NCBI GenBank assembly: GCA_037179515.1
Contig: JAXCGZ010003831.1
Span: 20,001-84,000, forward strand
Source: Halocaridina rubra
Lineage: Eukaryota; Arthropoda; Malacostraca; Decapoda; Atyidae
Length of the DNA: 64,000 nt
Direction of reading: 5' to 3'
The position numbers were made by a program, and so were the translations under genes. A model generated the notes under the pieces. That model was given only the letters and a program-made list of their open reading frames with translations. It was not told the DNA's origin and ran no database searches. The stretch's first letter is position 1, and the number at the start of each line of letters is the position of its first letter. Below are positions 30,374 to 41,151 of the stretch, piece by piece.

Positions 30374-30860
30374 GCATGCATTAATTAGATGAGCAATAGA
30401 AACACCACTGGGGCTTCATAGCCATACATATCAAGGAGAGAGAGAGAGAGAGAGAGTTTGTGGTATTCATTTCAGCAAAAGGAGTTATTCGTCCTTACTA
30501 CAGATAAAGACACATCCATGCATACTCATACACATCATTGTCATCTGAGGGTAACACAGCAGAGGAAAGTGCATGTACTTAATTGCATATACGTACACAT
30601 ATAAACCTGAACATACATACATACATACACATAAACACAGTGCCATATAATGGAGGATAAATTTGGAAGGAAAAGAAAGAGAAAGACTGAAAGCCTCTCC
30701 CCCTCTCCACCCTTCAAATTATGTACGTGAGAGAGAATTACGTCAATTAATCCATTATCACTATTATCACAACCATTGCTACCACCATCATGATTATTAT
30801 TATCATCATCATTATTATTATTATTATCATTATTATTATTATTATCATTATTATTATTAC

Positions 30861-30900
<40 letters not shown>

Positions 30901-31080
30901 ATCATTACTACAGCTTTTGTATATAGATAGAGTTATGAGTCAAAAGTAGTAATTATTGATACATATAGACATGCACATACATATACATATACACATATAC
31001 ATACATATATACATATAAATACATATACATATACACATACATGCACACATGTACACACATATACATACATATGAGCTCTT
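30095..31080. other. 3' flank and microsatellite-rich non-coding region
   Basis: Contains (CA/TA) tracts at 30310-30373, a short (AG)n at 30438-30457, (ATT)n with ATC at about 30786-30905, and CATACATA-type repeats at 30960-31070. No gene is seen. Confidence 0.7.
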
Positions 31081-31320
31081 GAGGGAGGGGGTTAGAATAC
31101 TTCCTCCATGTTCCCCTGCGTGTCGTAAGAGTAGACTAAGTGGGGCGGAGCGAAGGGAATGAAAGAACCCTTCTCTGTACTTTCTCTTCCCAGAAAGTCA
31201 GAGCATTATTCCTTTACTCAGCCACTCACCTTATAAGGGGAAAAGTGGCTTATGTATATAAAAAGGCATATGAGAGAGAGAGAGAGAGAAGGTATTCCCT
31301 CCACCCCCCTCCCTCCCTCT
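31081..31320. repeat. Probable dispersed repeat (CGTGTCGTAAGAGTAGACTA)
   Basis: A non-coding block with GTGTCGTAAGAGTAGACTAA and GGGGCGGAGCG, followed by (AG)n at 31270-31289. It has the look of a dispersed element end, but there is no second copy in this window. Confidence 0.35.
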
Positions 31321-31513
31321 CTGGCTAGTACAGTGGTAACGCGCTGGCTTCGCATTCACGAGGTCGAAAGATCGGTCCCCGTCCAAGACCGAGAGTTTAA
31401 GCTGTTTACTGGCAGGAACTGCTGTGGGTGGACATCACAGTGGGGGGTTGGGGCTTGTCCTGGCTGACGAATACCCATTGTAAAATGGAAATAAAGTTTA
31501 TTTCTCTCTCTCT

Positions 31514-31562
<49 letters not shown>
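31321..31562 (+). mobile_element. tRNA-derived SINE family S2 with (TC)n(T)n tail
   Basis: The head is GGCTAGTACAGTGGTAACGC with A-box features and AAGATCGGTCCCCGTCC in the B-box position. The body is GACCGAGAGTTTAAGCTGTT to AATGGAAATAAAGTTTATTT, ending in TC and T repeats. A nearly identical copy starts at 63899. Confidence 0.75.
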
Positions 31563-31565
31563 CAA

Positions 31566-31850
31566 AGTTATAGATATATCAGATAATATACAAGAAAGTA
31601 GACTAAGATGGTATGGTCATGTCGTTAGAAGGGATGAACAGTATGTTGGGAGGAGGGTGATGGAAATGGATATACAGGGTAGAAGGAGAGGGAGACCAAA
31701 GCGTAGGTGGATGGATTGCATCAATGATGATCTGAGGTCTAAAGGTTTGTTGGGTGATGAGGTATGGGACAGAAATAAATGGAGAAAACTGACCAGAAAC
31801 ATCGACCCCACATAAATGTGGGAAAAGATGTAGACGGAGAAGAGGGTAAA
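31566..31850 (+). mobile_element. RTE-type LINE, C-terminal end and 3' UTR
   Basis: The + strand reads RLRWYGHVVRRDEQYVGRRV, GRRRGRPKRRWMDCI, LGDEVWDRNKWRKLT to a stop in CCCACATAAATG at about 31809-31817. The short AAATGTGGGAAAAGATGTAG 3' end follows. This C-terminal layout is typical of RTE-clade ORF2 (established family knowledge). It is 5'-truncated and ends directly against the reverse-strand I-type LINE. Confidence 0.8.
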
Positions 31851-31854
31851 AGAA

Positions 31855-34800
31855 TTACATTTTCAACGTTGGGTATACACTAAGTACAGGATATAAGTTC
31901 TCTGGGTTGCAAAAGTGCACACAAAGTTCAAAGTAGCTCAGACCAAGAGGTCTGAAGTCCTTAAGCTTTGTGCACTCTGCAATGTAGTGTACTAAATTGT
32001 TGCCCCCTTCACACTCACATAAATGGCATTTTGAGTGTTCTGGGTGCTTTCTACCAGTTTTCTCGCAATTCACCTCCCATATATTTCTATAACCAAGTCT
32101 TATACGGGCAGCAACTCTATCACAGTCACCTGTAAGCATTTTACCCATGCTGTATTTGTGTCTCAGCCTTCTGAAGTTTTCATAATGTTGGATCGAACAG
32201 CTGCTTACATGTTGTGTGAGTGTAGAAAGTTCTTGCTCTTCCATAATCTCATTATACAACATTGTTTTAAACTGAGTCAGTGTGGTTATAGATTCAGACA
32301 CTGAACTCTCAGTTGCCATTTTTGCCAGCCTGTCAGCCTTTTCATTACCTACTATCCCAACATGGGAGGGTACCCATGAAAACTTAACTTGGAGTTTAAG
32401 TTTTGCGCAATCAATAAGAGCCTCTTGAATTTCAGCCATGTGAGTTTTGTAGGAGCTTTTTAATGATCTCAGTGACAGAAGCGCACTCTGCGAGTCACAG
32501 AATATGATAGCATTTCTTCTAGCACTGAGAACATGTTCAATAGCAAGTTTTAGACCAACAATTTCACATTCGGTGATTGATGACCATTTTGGCATACTCA
32601 GTGCTTTGTCAAATATTTGCTGCCCTTCAAAATTTTCATAAACTACAATGCTGCACCCAGACCCTCCTGCACTGCTTGTGTGAGACCCATCAGTGTAAAT
32701 GCAGAGTGTTTCATTGTTAGTTGGGAAACTAGTTTCAATAAAGGCTTCAATTTCATCTAACCATTGATGTTTTTTAATAATTGGAGCAACATTCGGACCA
32801 GATGATAATATTGGAAAGAGAATTTCTGGCCCAATCCTCTTGCAAGGATTTATTAATCGTTCAGGACCACTCTCAGTAAAGAGTGTTACATTATGTTTTT
32901 TTGTCTCATTGGTTATAAGCTTAAATACTTTGGGGTGAATTTGTCTTTCATACTGTATGTTACTTTTTATTAGTGATTTAATGATTGTTGGCGCTGACTG
33001 CGGCCCTTGCAAATGACCAGCATTACATGGATGAGGCTGAGCTGATTTCGCTAGTTTAACTCCAAATATCACAGCTGACTGTTTGATATGTTCTATCAAA
33101 GGTGGGAGGTTTAATTCATGTTGCATATTTATAATTCTGGTGCTCATAGGGCAGCCAAGAATAATCCTCATAGCTTTGTTCTGAATTTTTTCTAGGGGTC
33201 TTAAGATAGAGGTAGTCATAGTACAGAGCTGCAGGGTGTGATAGTCGACTAATGACCTGACATATGCGAGATAGAAAGTTCGGCATATGTTAATTCCAAC
33301 ACCAGATACCCTATTGGCAAGAAGCTTTAACGGTCTGAGTCTCTGTTGCAGTCTTTCACACAAATCTTTGACATACTCTGTGTGAGGGGGAGAAGGAACT
33401 GGTATTCCCAAATATTTGTGATTTTCGCACACCTTAACCATTTGATTGCTTAATACAAGGTGAGGCTCTTGCGAGATACTGGAAAAGTACTTTGTTTTTG
33501 GAGTTGAAATGACAAGACCAATGTCTTTTGATACTTGAGAAAAGTCATTAAGTATTATTTGCATATCATTGGCAGAAGGTGCCCTTATACATATGTCGTC
33601 TGCATAACATATGATGGTGCATTCATCATTTGGTAGTCTGAGAGACTTGAGAAGCTTATCCATTAAGATGTTAAAGAGAAGGGGAGACAGAACTCCTCCC
33701 TGAGGAGTTCCCAGTGTAAATTCCTTTTCGCTGGAAGTAAGATATCCTTTATAGTACACTTTAGAGGTTCGACTACTTAGGTAGCATCTAATTAGTTGCA
33801 GTAGTTTACCTTTGACCCCTAAAGTTGCTAAATGATCCAAAATAACGGTTCTATTTGCAATATCAAAGGCATTTTGCAAATCTAGAAAAACAGTGACTTC
33901 AGAGCAGTGCTCAACATTCATAAATTCTACAAAACAGTCTTTGGTACTTTTTCCTTTCATAAATCCATACAAATTATGTGATAATTTTCCCTCGAGTGTG
34001 AAATCAAGTCTGTTAAGAATGACTCTCTCAAAGACTTTGCAGAAGCAGGATGTCAGAGAGATAGGTCTTAATTTTGTACTTTCTTTTTTTGGAATTGGAA
34101 TAATAATGCTTTTTTTCCATTGTTCTGGAAGTGTGCCCTCATTATAAATAGTGCTGAATAAAAACTGAATTGGATTAATGCCATTACAAATATCATCATT
34201 AAGATCTCGGATTACTTGGTACGTAATGCCATCCTCACCCGGAGAGGTGCTCTTCCCATGGGAGAGAGCAAAGTCCAACTCATTTTTGGTTATGTAGTCA
34301 ATGAATCTGTCCTCTTCCATTGTTCTTGCACAGGATAATTCTATGTTCATCATTCTTTCAAAGTCAAGATTTCTTAATCGTTGTTGGATATCGCAAGGAA
34401 GGTTTTCAAAGGAAGATGTCTTAGAGTATTGTAAGAGAAGTTCTTCAGCAAGAGTTTGGGAATCATTTGTTTGTGACACACTGATGTTTTTGCCAACCAG
34501 AGCATTAATTGACTGCCAGATTTTAGAACTACTCGTATGAGCATTGATAGACTGTAGGAAGTTTTGAAAGTGCTTAGTTCGGACATCACTTTTAAGCTCA
34601 CGGTACTCTCGTAGAGTAAGTAGCAGATTTTCAAGAGTGGTTGCATTGTTGTCCCTTTTATACATATCAACTGCACTGTCTACCTGTTTTTTAAATGTGT
34701 TTAGCTTGTTATCTTCTGTCCAATTGTTTTTCTTCTTGATTGCCTTGTGGTTAGGCTTGTGTATGTAAGTTCTATGGAATAAATATATCCGTTCTATTAA

Positions 34801-34953
34801 GAGATCATAGATTTCTTGGCCTGTAATGGTCTGAATATCTATATTTTCAAATGTAGAAGCCATAAAAGAGCGAAAAGGGGCAACGAATTCAATAGGAATA
34901 TTTATGTGCTTGACAAATGCCGGAATCGAGTAGGAATGTGCTCTCAAGTGCAA
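31855..34953 (-). CDS. I-type LINE ORF2: reverse transcriptase plus RNase H
   Basis: A 1032-residue uninterrupted frame. Visible features in order are the finger segment STSPGEDGITYQVIRD (235-250), SIIIPIPKKESTKLRPISLT (282-301), catalytic Asp in VFLDLQNAFD (355-364) and TPQGGVLSPLLF (416-427). The catalytic YADD is at 450-453. RNase H has YTDGS (753-757), CEIVGLKLAIE (796-806), FCDSQSAL (818-825) and WVPSHVGIVGNEKAD (860-874). A C-x2-C...H-x4-C cluster lies at about 976-994. All catalytic residues are present. The enzyme would reverse-transcribe element RNA and degrade the RNA strand. The N-terminal endonuclease is in a different frame just upstream, so this copy is probably dead although its RT half is intact. 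The chosen Met is only the first in frame; the native ORF2 began further upstream. Confidence 0.9.
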   Translation of the reverse strand: MHLRAHSYSIPAFVKHINIPIEFVAPFRSFMASTFENIDIQTITGQEIYDLLIERIYLFHRTYIHKPNHKAIKKKNNWTEDNKLNTFKKQVDSAVDMYKRDNNATTLENLLLTLREYRELKSDVRTKHFQNFLQSINAHTSSSKIWQSINALVGKNISVSQTNDSQTLAEELLLQYSKTSSFENLPCDIQQRLRNLDFERMMNIELSCARTMEEDRFIDYITKNELDFALSHGKSTSPGEDGITYQVIRDLNDDICNGINPIQFLFSTIYNEGTLPEQWKKSIIIPIPKKESTKLRPISLTSCFCKVFERVILNRLDFTLEGKLSHNLYGFMKGKSTKDCFVEFMNVEHCSEVTVFLDLQNAFDIANRTVILDHLATLGVKGKLLQLIRCYLSSRTSKVYYKGYLTSSEKEFTLGTPQGGVLSPLLFNILMDKLLKSLRLPNDECTIICYADDICIRAPSANDMQIILNDFSQVSKDIGLVISTPKTKYFSSISQEPHLVLSNQMVKVCENHKYLGIPVPSPPHTEYVKDLCERLQQRLRPLKLLANRVSGVGINICRTFYLAYVRSLVDYHTLQLCTMTTSILRPLEKIQNKAMRIILGCPMSTRIINMQHELNLPPLIEHIKQSAVIFGVKLAKSAQPHPCNAGHLQGPQSAPTIIKSLIKSNIQYERQIHPKVFKLITNETKKHNVTLFTESGPERLINPCKRIGPEILFPILSSGPNVAPIIKKHQWLDEIEAFIETSFPTNNETLCIYTDGSHTSSAGGSGCSIVVYENFEGQQIFDKALSMPKWSSITECEIVGLKLAIEHVLSARRNAIIFCDSQSALLSLRSLKSSYKTHMAEIQEALIDCAKLKLQVKFSWVPSHVGIVGNEKADRLAKMATESSVSESITTLTQFKTMLYNEIMEEQELSTLTQHVSSCSIQHYENFRRLRHKYSMGKMLTGDCDRVAARIRLGYRNIWEVNCEKTGRKHPEHSKCHLCECEGGNNLVHYIAECTKLKDFRPLGLSYFELCVHFCNPENLYPVLSVYPTLKM

Positions 34954-35206
34954 AATGGTCAGACAATAGATCGTCTATTCTTCTGCAAGTAAAGTCTTTC
35001 CCATATTCTAAACCATGATAAAATATGTAGTCTAGTCTACCACCTCTAAGGTGGGTACGCAAACGTGGTCCTAGTAAGGTAAAATTGTTATCACTAATAA
35101 ACTCATAGAGCCGTCTGCCATTGTAATTACAGATGTTATCAGATGTTTCTGCAAATTCTTTGTGCCTTGCATTAAAATCTCCAGCGAATATAATGTTCTC
35201 ATACAT
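34889..35206 (-). pseudogene. I-type LINE endonuclease C-terminal part, frameshifted
   Basis: An AP-endonuclease-like segment with IIFAGDFNARHKEFAE, RGGRLDYIFYHG and LLSDHFALE, matching the GDFN, D-I and SDH active-site blocks. It ends 18 residues after the SDH block because of a frameshift near 34930; the RT frame starts in the neighbouring frame. Upstream, a further frameshift near 35200 separates it from its N-terminal half. Confidence 0.8.
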
Positions 35207-35990
35207 AAGGGGATGTGGTAATTTTGCTTCATTAAAGGCATCAGTTCCAATATATGTATTACAAACATAAAAAGAACTAGTTGTGTCTTAGGTTTGCCAG
35301 AGACGACATGTTGCATTTTAAGCATTGTATCAAACTGGTGCAACTTTGTAGTAATACCCTTCAGCTTTTTTTTTGTCAAATGCATCACGTTTTGCCACTT
35401 AATCATATATCTGCACACAATGGAGTGAGTTTATATTTAATGCACTCACCAGTGTGTTGAAAATATAATGAAGGTTCTCAAAAGGCAATGAATTATAAAA
35501 TCATTCTGTTTCACATTAAGGGATACTAAAATGAGACTATTGAGAGAGTTTAAATCATCAATTGAACCATCAAACATCATGATTGACTGTGATACTGCTC
35601 TCTACTTACTCATGTGTCAGCAGACACTGCTACATTAACGCCATGCATGATCCAATTATAAAATCAAGTTCAATGAACTCCTACAGATGCCTATGGAACT
35701 TTTTTACATGCTTCGCAGACAATCATATGACAATTTTCACTAATAAAAGCACTTGCTCTTTTGACCTTATCATTCTCCATTGACATGGAATGTCATGCAG
35801 CTTTTTGGATCATCTGTGGTAGTTGTTTTTCCCAATTCGATGTTAGTACCACTCGTTGCATTTTGTACAGTTCTAACAATCCTCTCTGCAAGACTACTGT
35901 AACACTAAATAGGCTTCCTAAAGGTCTTCCCCAATTTATAACAGTTTTACTCAAACACAGAGAACTTATATGATTCCTCATTGTTGAAAT

Positions 35991-36503
35991 TCAATTCATT
36001 GCCATGTGTAATGAGCACAAGTTCGATCAACCACATATAGCTTGGTGACTAATCAGTGTAGTGTATGCAACTAACACTTCTTCTTCTTTGTCTTCATCTT
36101 TTCCCACTAACACTATGCTAGAAATATAGGACACTACTACGTAGTATGAGTTTACTGCACTATTAAATCATATGCTTTGCAAAACTGCTGTGCTGGGGAA
36201 TGAAGTTTATGTGTGCTTTGTAGAATAAGTTCTTAGCTGCTTTCATTTTTGTATCATTATATATTACATAGAAGAAATTCCAGAATACTCTCAAAATGAT
36301 CTTTCAATTAATCATCAGATATATGAAGATAGTGTTTTCTATAAAGAAATTGTCAGTATTTTTCTTGTAATAATAGTATTGCAATCAGATGCTCAGTCTT
36401 CACTTATTATCCTATTGATTTGTAATTCCCATATCCTCACAGTGATGCACAGGTAACTGGTGGTTATTCATTAGAAGACATTCACCTATTCAGGTTAAGA
36501 AAA
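35991..36503 (+). other. 5' flank of the HEPN-NACHT gene
   Basis: No coding motif is seen. The frame of the downstream gene stays open upstream to 36426, with no ATG in that extension. TATCCTCACAG (ending 36442) and GATGCACAG (ending 36452) could be acceptor sites of a 5' exon, so a non-coding or short coding first exon upstream is possible. Confidence 0.4.
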
Positions 36504-38962
36504 ATGGCCACATCTGCAGGTCAGACAGTTATGCATCACGTGTATAGACAAGCTACCAGAGATAGACTACCAAATCAATCCCTCTTTGAGTTTTATGAGA
36601 AAAAAGGAGTCAATGTAAAAGTCTTTCGTAAAAATCTCAATCCTCATCAGACAGAGAGGATAATTAGCGACCCTGATGGAAAGAGTTTCGACATCACATT
36701 GTTATATCTATGTATTCAGTATGGTGGTTGTGGAACTGTCGATGGAAAAGATAAGGTATGGAGGGAAGATAACGATAGCCTTGAATTTCTCCTTACAACA
36801 CTGAAAAACAGACGAAATGAGCTCTTTCACGATGCTCTAGCCATCTCTGAAAGCCAGTTCTTCAACAAAACTGAGGAATTTCGAAAACTTCTCACAAAAA
36901 TTTTACAGTACACAGGCATACGCTATAAGCTCACTAAAATGCACGTTCAGCAATTAATTGATGCTTTAAATGAAAACCTGAATGTCCTAAGGGATAGTTC
37001 TTTAATACCCCATGAATTTGAATACTACAAGAAACAAAGTCTCTTTAAGGAAAAATGTGAATACGTACAAATTGAGGGAAGGACCTGGTTGTGCGAACTT
37101 TATGACGATTGGGTGTATATTACACCAGCATCACTAGTATGTGATATTGATTTTAAAGTCAAAGATATATATACAGAGATGGTTCTGAGAAGTGAGTCAA
37201 AACATGGGAAAAGAGTACAGCTGAAATTCAATAATGTGCTAGATGATATTACCCAAAGTAGGAAAGACCCACTAATTTTGATAGAGGGTTTGGCAGGCGT
37301 TGGTAAAACCACCCTCACAAAGAAAATTATGGATGATTGGGTGTCAGGATCAAGTTCTATGACTGGTCTAACAAGTTATGACTTTCTGTTATATACAGAA
37401 TGTAGAGATAGATTTCTCAAGTCTTTCAAAGAACTTGTTGTGTCACTAATGTCACACATTGCTGTATCATTTCAAGATAGTGATTTTATAAATGTTATTC
37501 TAAGTCATAAAGTTCTAGTCATTGTTGATGGGTTGGACGAATTCAATACAATGTCAATGTGCCTTTTTAAAGATTTATTAGCGTTGAAGAAAACTTACGG
37601 GATCACTGTGATAGCCACGACCAGGCCAGAGAGGGTCAAAACATACTATGAGCTTTCAAAATCAAATTACATCAAAACAAAACACATTGAACTTTTGGGC
37701 ATTCCTATAAATAAAAGGGAGGAATTCGTCAAAAAATATCACGAAGAAATGAAAAAGCAAGGAAAAACTAACGAGAGTGTAAATGAGCTGTTGAAATTTT
37801 TGAAACGAACGGCTTATCGTCTCAGTCAATTGTGGAGTCTACCATTCAATCTCACTTTAGTTGTAATTCTCTGGGTTTATAAATCTGTGATTGTTAACCA
37901 GATCACGTCGGCACCCGAACTCTATTGGGAGATTCACAAACTGGTCATCGGCAAGCTTTCTGATCGACTCCGAAACAACGAGAAAACTCAAGCTGTACAA
38001 GAGTCTATCATGCAAAGTAAAGTACATGACTTCGTATATACCTTAGCATTTGAAGCTCTAAATGGTTTAGCACAAAATGAAATCAACCTTTCTGATGAGT
38101 CCCTTAAAAATCTGGAGGATGCCTGCAATAGGCAAGAACTACCAGCAGAAGAAATGACAGGAGCATTTTTAAGGAGAATTATCATGAAAACAAGGCAAGA
38201 AATGACCACGAGATGTAGCTTTCCCCACAAAGGTCTTCAAGACTTTTTAGGTGCCCTCTATATCCAGATGCTAACCCAACATGAAATTCACAGCCAAGAC
38301 ATAGATGAGATACTGACAGACATTGAGAGGACATTATGTAAACACAACGTGCCTAATGAAATACACATTAATGTAATGAGACTGGTCTCTGGTGAACTAA
38401 CAAGACACGCTGCACCAGTTTTCAGACCTGAAATTCTTCCGCTGCAGACCACTAAAGTGAGAGGGATTTTAGAAAGTCTCGAAAGAACCTCAGAATTTGA
38501 CGTTGGGAAATATCAAAATTTATTAACAACATTGTTGGGGCTATTCCACCTGACAAGGATGGGAATCCGAGATAGTGTCAAAACAGAAGTCCTGGAACTT
38601 CTTAAAGAAAGCGGTGTTCAGAGCAGAGATGACTGGATAAGAATTCTAGCTTCAATTAAATGTGATGAATTCATTGCTAACTTTATAAGTCAGCAGCATA
38701 ACATATTCAAAGGTTACTTGAAGATCAATGACGCAACAATCCTTGCATTTGTTTCTGTATTACGTGCCCTCAATAAACCAATTCCAGATGTGCAGAGAGT
38801 GAGTATCTCAATAAATGTAGAAGATACTGCCCCCATCAATGAACTACTTGATGAGATCAACAAAAAACACTTGACCGTCAAAAGATTAATGTACCAGCCA
38901 GACTTTCGACATCCTAAGGAAGCTGTGACAAGTGAAAAATCCATCAAAGAACTATTTGAAAG
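36504..38962 (+). CDS. HEPN (DZIP3-like)-NACHT NLR-type protein, large exon
   Basis: An 820-codon frame. Residues about 30-165 fit the DZIP3-like HEPN domain: helices around FDITLLYLCIQYGG, then LTTLKNRRNELFHDAL with the R-x4-H ribonuclease motif (R104 to H109), then a long helix pair ending LIDALNENLNVL. The NACHT NTPase follows with Walker A LIEGLAGVGKTTL (259-271), Walker B VLVIVDGLDEF (337-347) and sensor IATTRPER (370-377). A winged-helix/NACHT tail with SFPHKGLQDFLGALYI (572-587) comes next. Residues 590-820 are helical and unassigned. NACHT proteins act as cytosolic signal-dependent oligomerising NTPases, and HEPN domains of this motif class are often RNases. An RNA-cleaving or antiviral role here is an inference. 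The ATG has a good context (AAAAATGG). The frame ends on a donor (GAAAG|GTAATT), so the apparent TAA stop is intronic. Confidence 0.85.
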
Positions 38963-39179
38963 GTAATTGGGACTTATTGCAATGCAGCAAGCACAGTTAT
39001 GAGAACTTTACTTGAGATTTTCAGTGCTATATATATATTATCACCATATTAATTAAGATTACTGCTCTGCATATCTCCAATTCAAAAATGAGAAGACATT
39101 AAAAAGGCTAAATGCATTACAATTAATACATACTTTTCGTATGTACTGAATATTTCCTTATTTTTAACAATTACACCAG
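38963..39179 (+). other. Intron 1 of the HEPN-NACHT gene (217 bases)
   Basis: GTAATT at the start and AACAATTACACCAG at the end. Removing it joins AG and G into an Arg codon and continues the frame without a stop. Confidence 0.75.
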
Positions 39180-39252
39180 GTCTCCCATCAAGGAGTACTG
39201 GGGAATCTTTACCCTCAGTATGACCTTACCAGCATCTGTGAGCAGTCTGCGA
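39180..39252 (+). CDS. HEPN-NACHT gene, second exon
   Basis: The first base completes the Arg codon of exon 1, then SPIKEYWGIFTLSMTLPASV and SSLR follow. The frame remains open to 39411. The strongest donor by eye is CGA|GTAAGTTT at 39252/39253 (phase 0). CTCA|GTATGA at 39217/39218 (phase 1) would fit the next exon better, so the end is uncertain. The leucine-spaced segment suggests the start of a leucine-rich-repeat-like region. Confidence 0.65.
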
Positions 39253-39723
39253 GTAAGTTTGCAAAGTGGGGAGACTTACAATCACCTGAAAGAATTGCTG
39301 ATATCATATACAGGAAGCTTTGGCAAGTATAACATTCTTCATGTTGCAATAATAATCAAGAACATACGTACTGTCCCCCTTGACATCAAAAAGGCTACTG
39401 ACTCCTTCTGAGTCCCTCAACTGGTTAAAACATTGATTCATGTGTGGTAACACAACAAATGCCAAATATCAATTTCCTTTTCACTACTGGCCAGGGGAAT
39501 GGGATGCTAATATGAAATTATATTAATACAGTATATGATACCTTTGCTGGTAAAGGATAAATACTTTGAAAAAAATTATTTAATTACTTTTTAACCTGTC
39601 ATCTTGAGACTACTACTACTAATGATAATAAAAAATATTTAATTACTTTTCAACCTTTCATCTTGATACTACTACTACTAATGATAATAATCATAATAAT
39701 ATGAAGGCATTTATATACACTAG

Positions 39724-39884
39724 CTTTGTGTTTGGCACTTCCTATGGAAAGGTCATTTCTGTCTCCTCTACCTGGCAATGAACATCTCCCGGACATCTAT
39801 CTAGCCGATTTGGATAGCAGCAACATATATGATGCTGTGCAGATAGCCAAAGCACTGCAACCCATCAATGAAAATTATGAGTTA
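39724..39884 (+). CDS. Probable downstream exon of the HEPN-NACHT gene
   Basis: Acceptor ATATACACTAG (ending 39723) and donor GAGTTA|GTAAGA at 39884/39885. The open frame reads LCLALPMERSFLSPLPGNEH, then LPDIYLADLDSSNIYDAVQI and AKALQPINENYEL, with leucine spacing like an LRR unit. Entry phase 1 matches the alternative end of the previous exon, and exit is phase 0. It was chosen on composition and splice sites only. Confidence 0.5.
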
Positions 39885-40609
39885 GTAAGATATTATTTTT
39901 GTTATATTTATTTGGAAAAAAATAGCATTTTCAGATTTGCATGAAAAATTTCTCCATGCCTGTGTACAAAATTATAGTTTTGCTTGCTTACATAAAGCAT
40001 ATTGAAAAATTAAAATGTAAACATAAACAAGAACAATCGAAAGATATGAAAGGCGCTAACAAACTCCAAAGTCGCACATATATATGATTTGCTCAGGGTG
40101 GTGGGTGTGTGTGTGTTTTTCTTTTTTCTCCAAGAATTCACTTATAACTTTCCCGTCTTTTACTCATTAAAAAGTATCAACATATTGAATTTTGAGGTGA
40201 GCCTAGCCTTTGCTTGCAAATATTGCTTGTCTATTAATGTAAATTCTATTGTTTACCACTTTAAAATGATATAGGGGGTCTTCTGTTTACAATGTCCTCG
40301 AGTTATGATATTTTGTGGTTACATCACATCTACCATAAATTATTTTGCTCTTTTTTTATATATTTAATTTTTGGCCTCTATTATGTCTCCCAAGCATAAA
40401 GCAATATCTTCTGATGGCAACAAAAGGAAAGCCATCACCATGGAGGTAATATCAGAGAATATTAAATGCATGGAAAAGGGAAAATCTTTACAACTGCATT
40501 AGGATAGTTGCTTATTTAGGATTGTTCAGATTCACACTAAAATTCAGGTTACATCAGTTTTCAGGAACAGAACTCTGACGTAAATTGAGGACCCCTCGTA
40601 CTCTATTTT

Positions 40610-40990
40610 GAAATATAATTTCCCACATCCATTGTTTGATAATGAAATTATCTATTCCAATGCATAATGTCCCTCATCCCACATTTGGTAATGAAATACT
40701 GCACTCTATTCTGATGCATAATTTCCCGCATCCATCATTTGGTAATGGAATAATTTGTGTATCTACCATTTGATAATGAATAACTACTTCTGCAAATAAT
40801 TTCTCGTGTTTGCAGATTAATTCTGGTTCTCTTTCTAGATATAACTTGCCTACCTAACTTCTTGATAATGAATACTGTATTTCTAAATAAAACATCCTAT
40901 GTCCACCAAATGATAATGATATATTGTTTTTATATAAATAGATTCTCCTAGCACCATCTGATATTGGAATACTAAATGTCTATAAATTAC
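40610..40990. repeat. Decayed minisatellite, block 1
   Basis: Units resembling ATAATTTCCCACATCCA, then TTTGATAATGAAATACTG recur every 48-66 bases (starting near 40616, 40664 and 40718 and beyond). The same consensus appears in block 2 at 42240-43000. Confidence 0.55.
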
Positions 40991-41151
40991 TTCTTTTGTC
41001 ACAATTTAATCCTCAATATCAGTTTCTGTATACTGTATAGTGCTTATTCACAACATCACGTGTTAACACAAGCTAGAAAGCTTTTTTTTTAACTCTTGGT
41101 TTTTGGATGGGAATGGAAATATGCTTGTCTCCTACAGTAGTTTTATGTACA

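Larger units (their letters stand above)
31851..35990 (-). mobile_element. I-type LINE with RNase H, 5' part broken
   Basis: The minus-strand element contains the long RT-RNase H frame (31855-34953) and the endonuclease part (34889-35206). Further upstream are decayed pieces with stops and frameshifts up to about 35420. The part from 35420 to 35990 has no clear motif and its assignment to the element is a guess. The RNase H domain and C-terminal Cys/His cluster place it in the I group. Confidence 0.8.
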
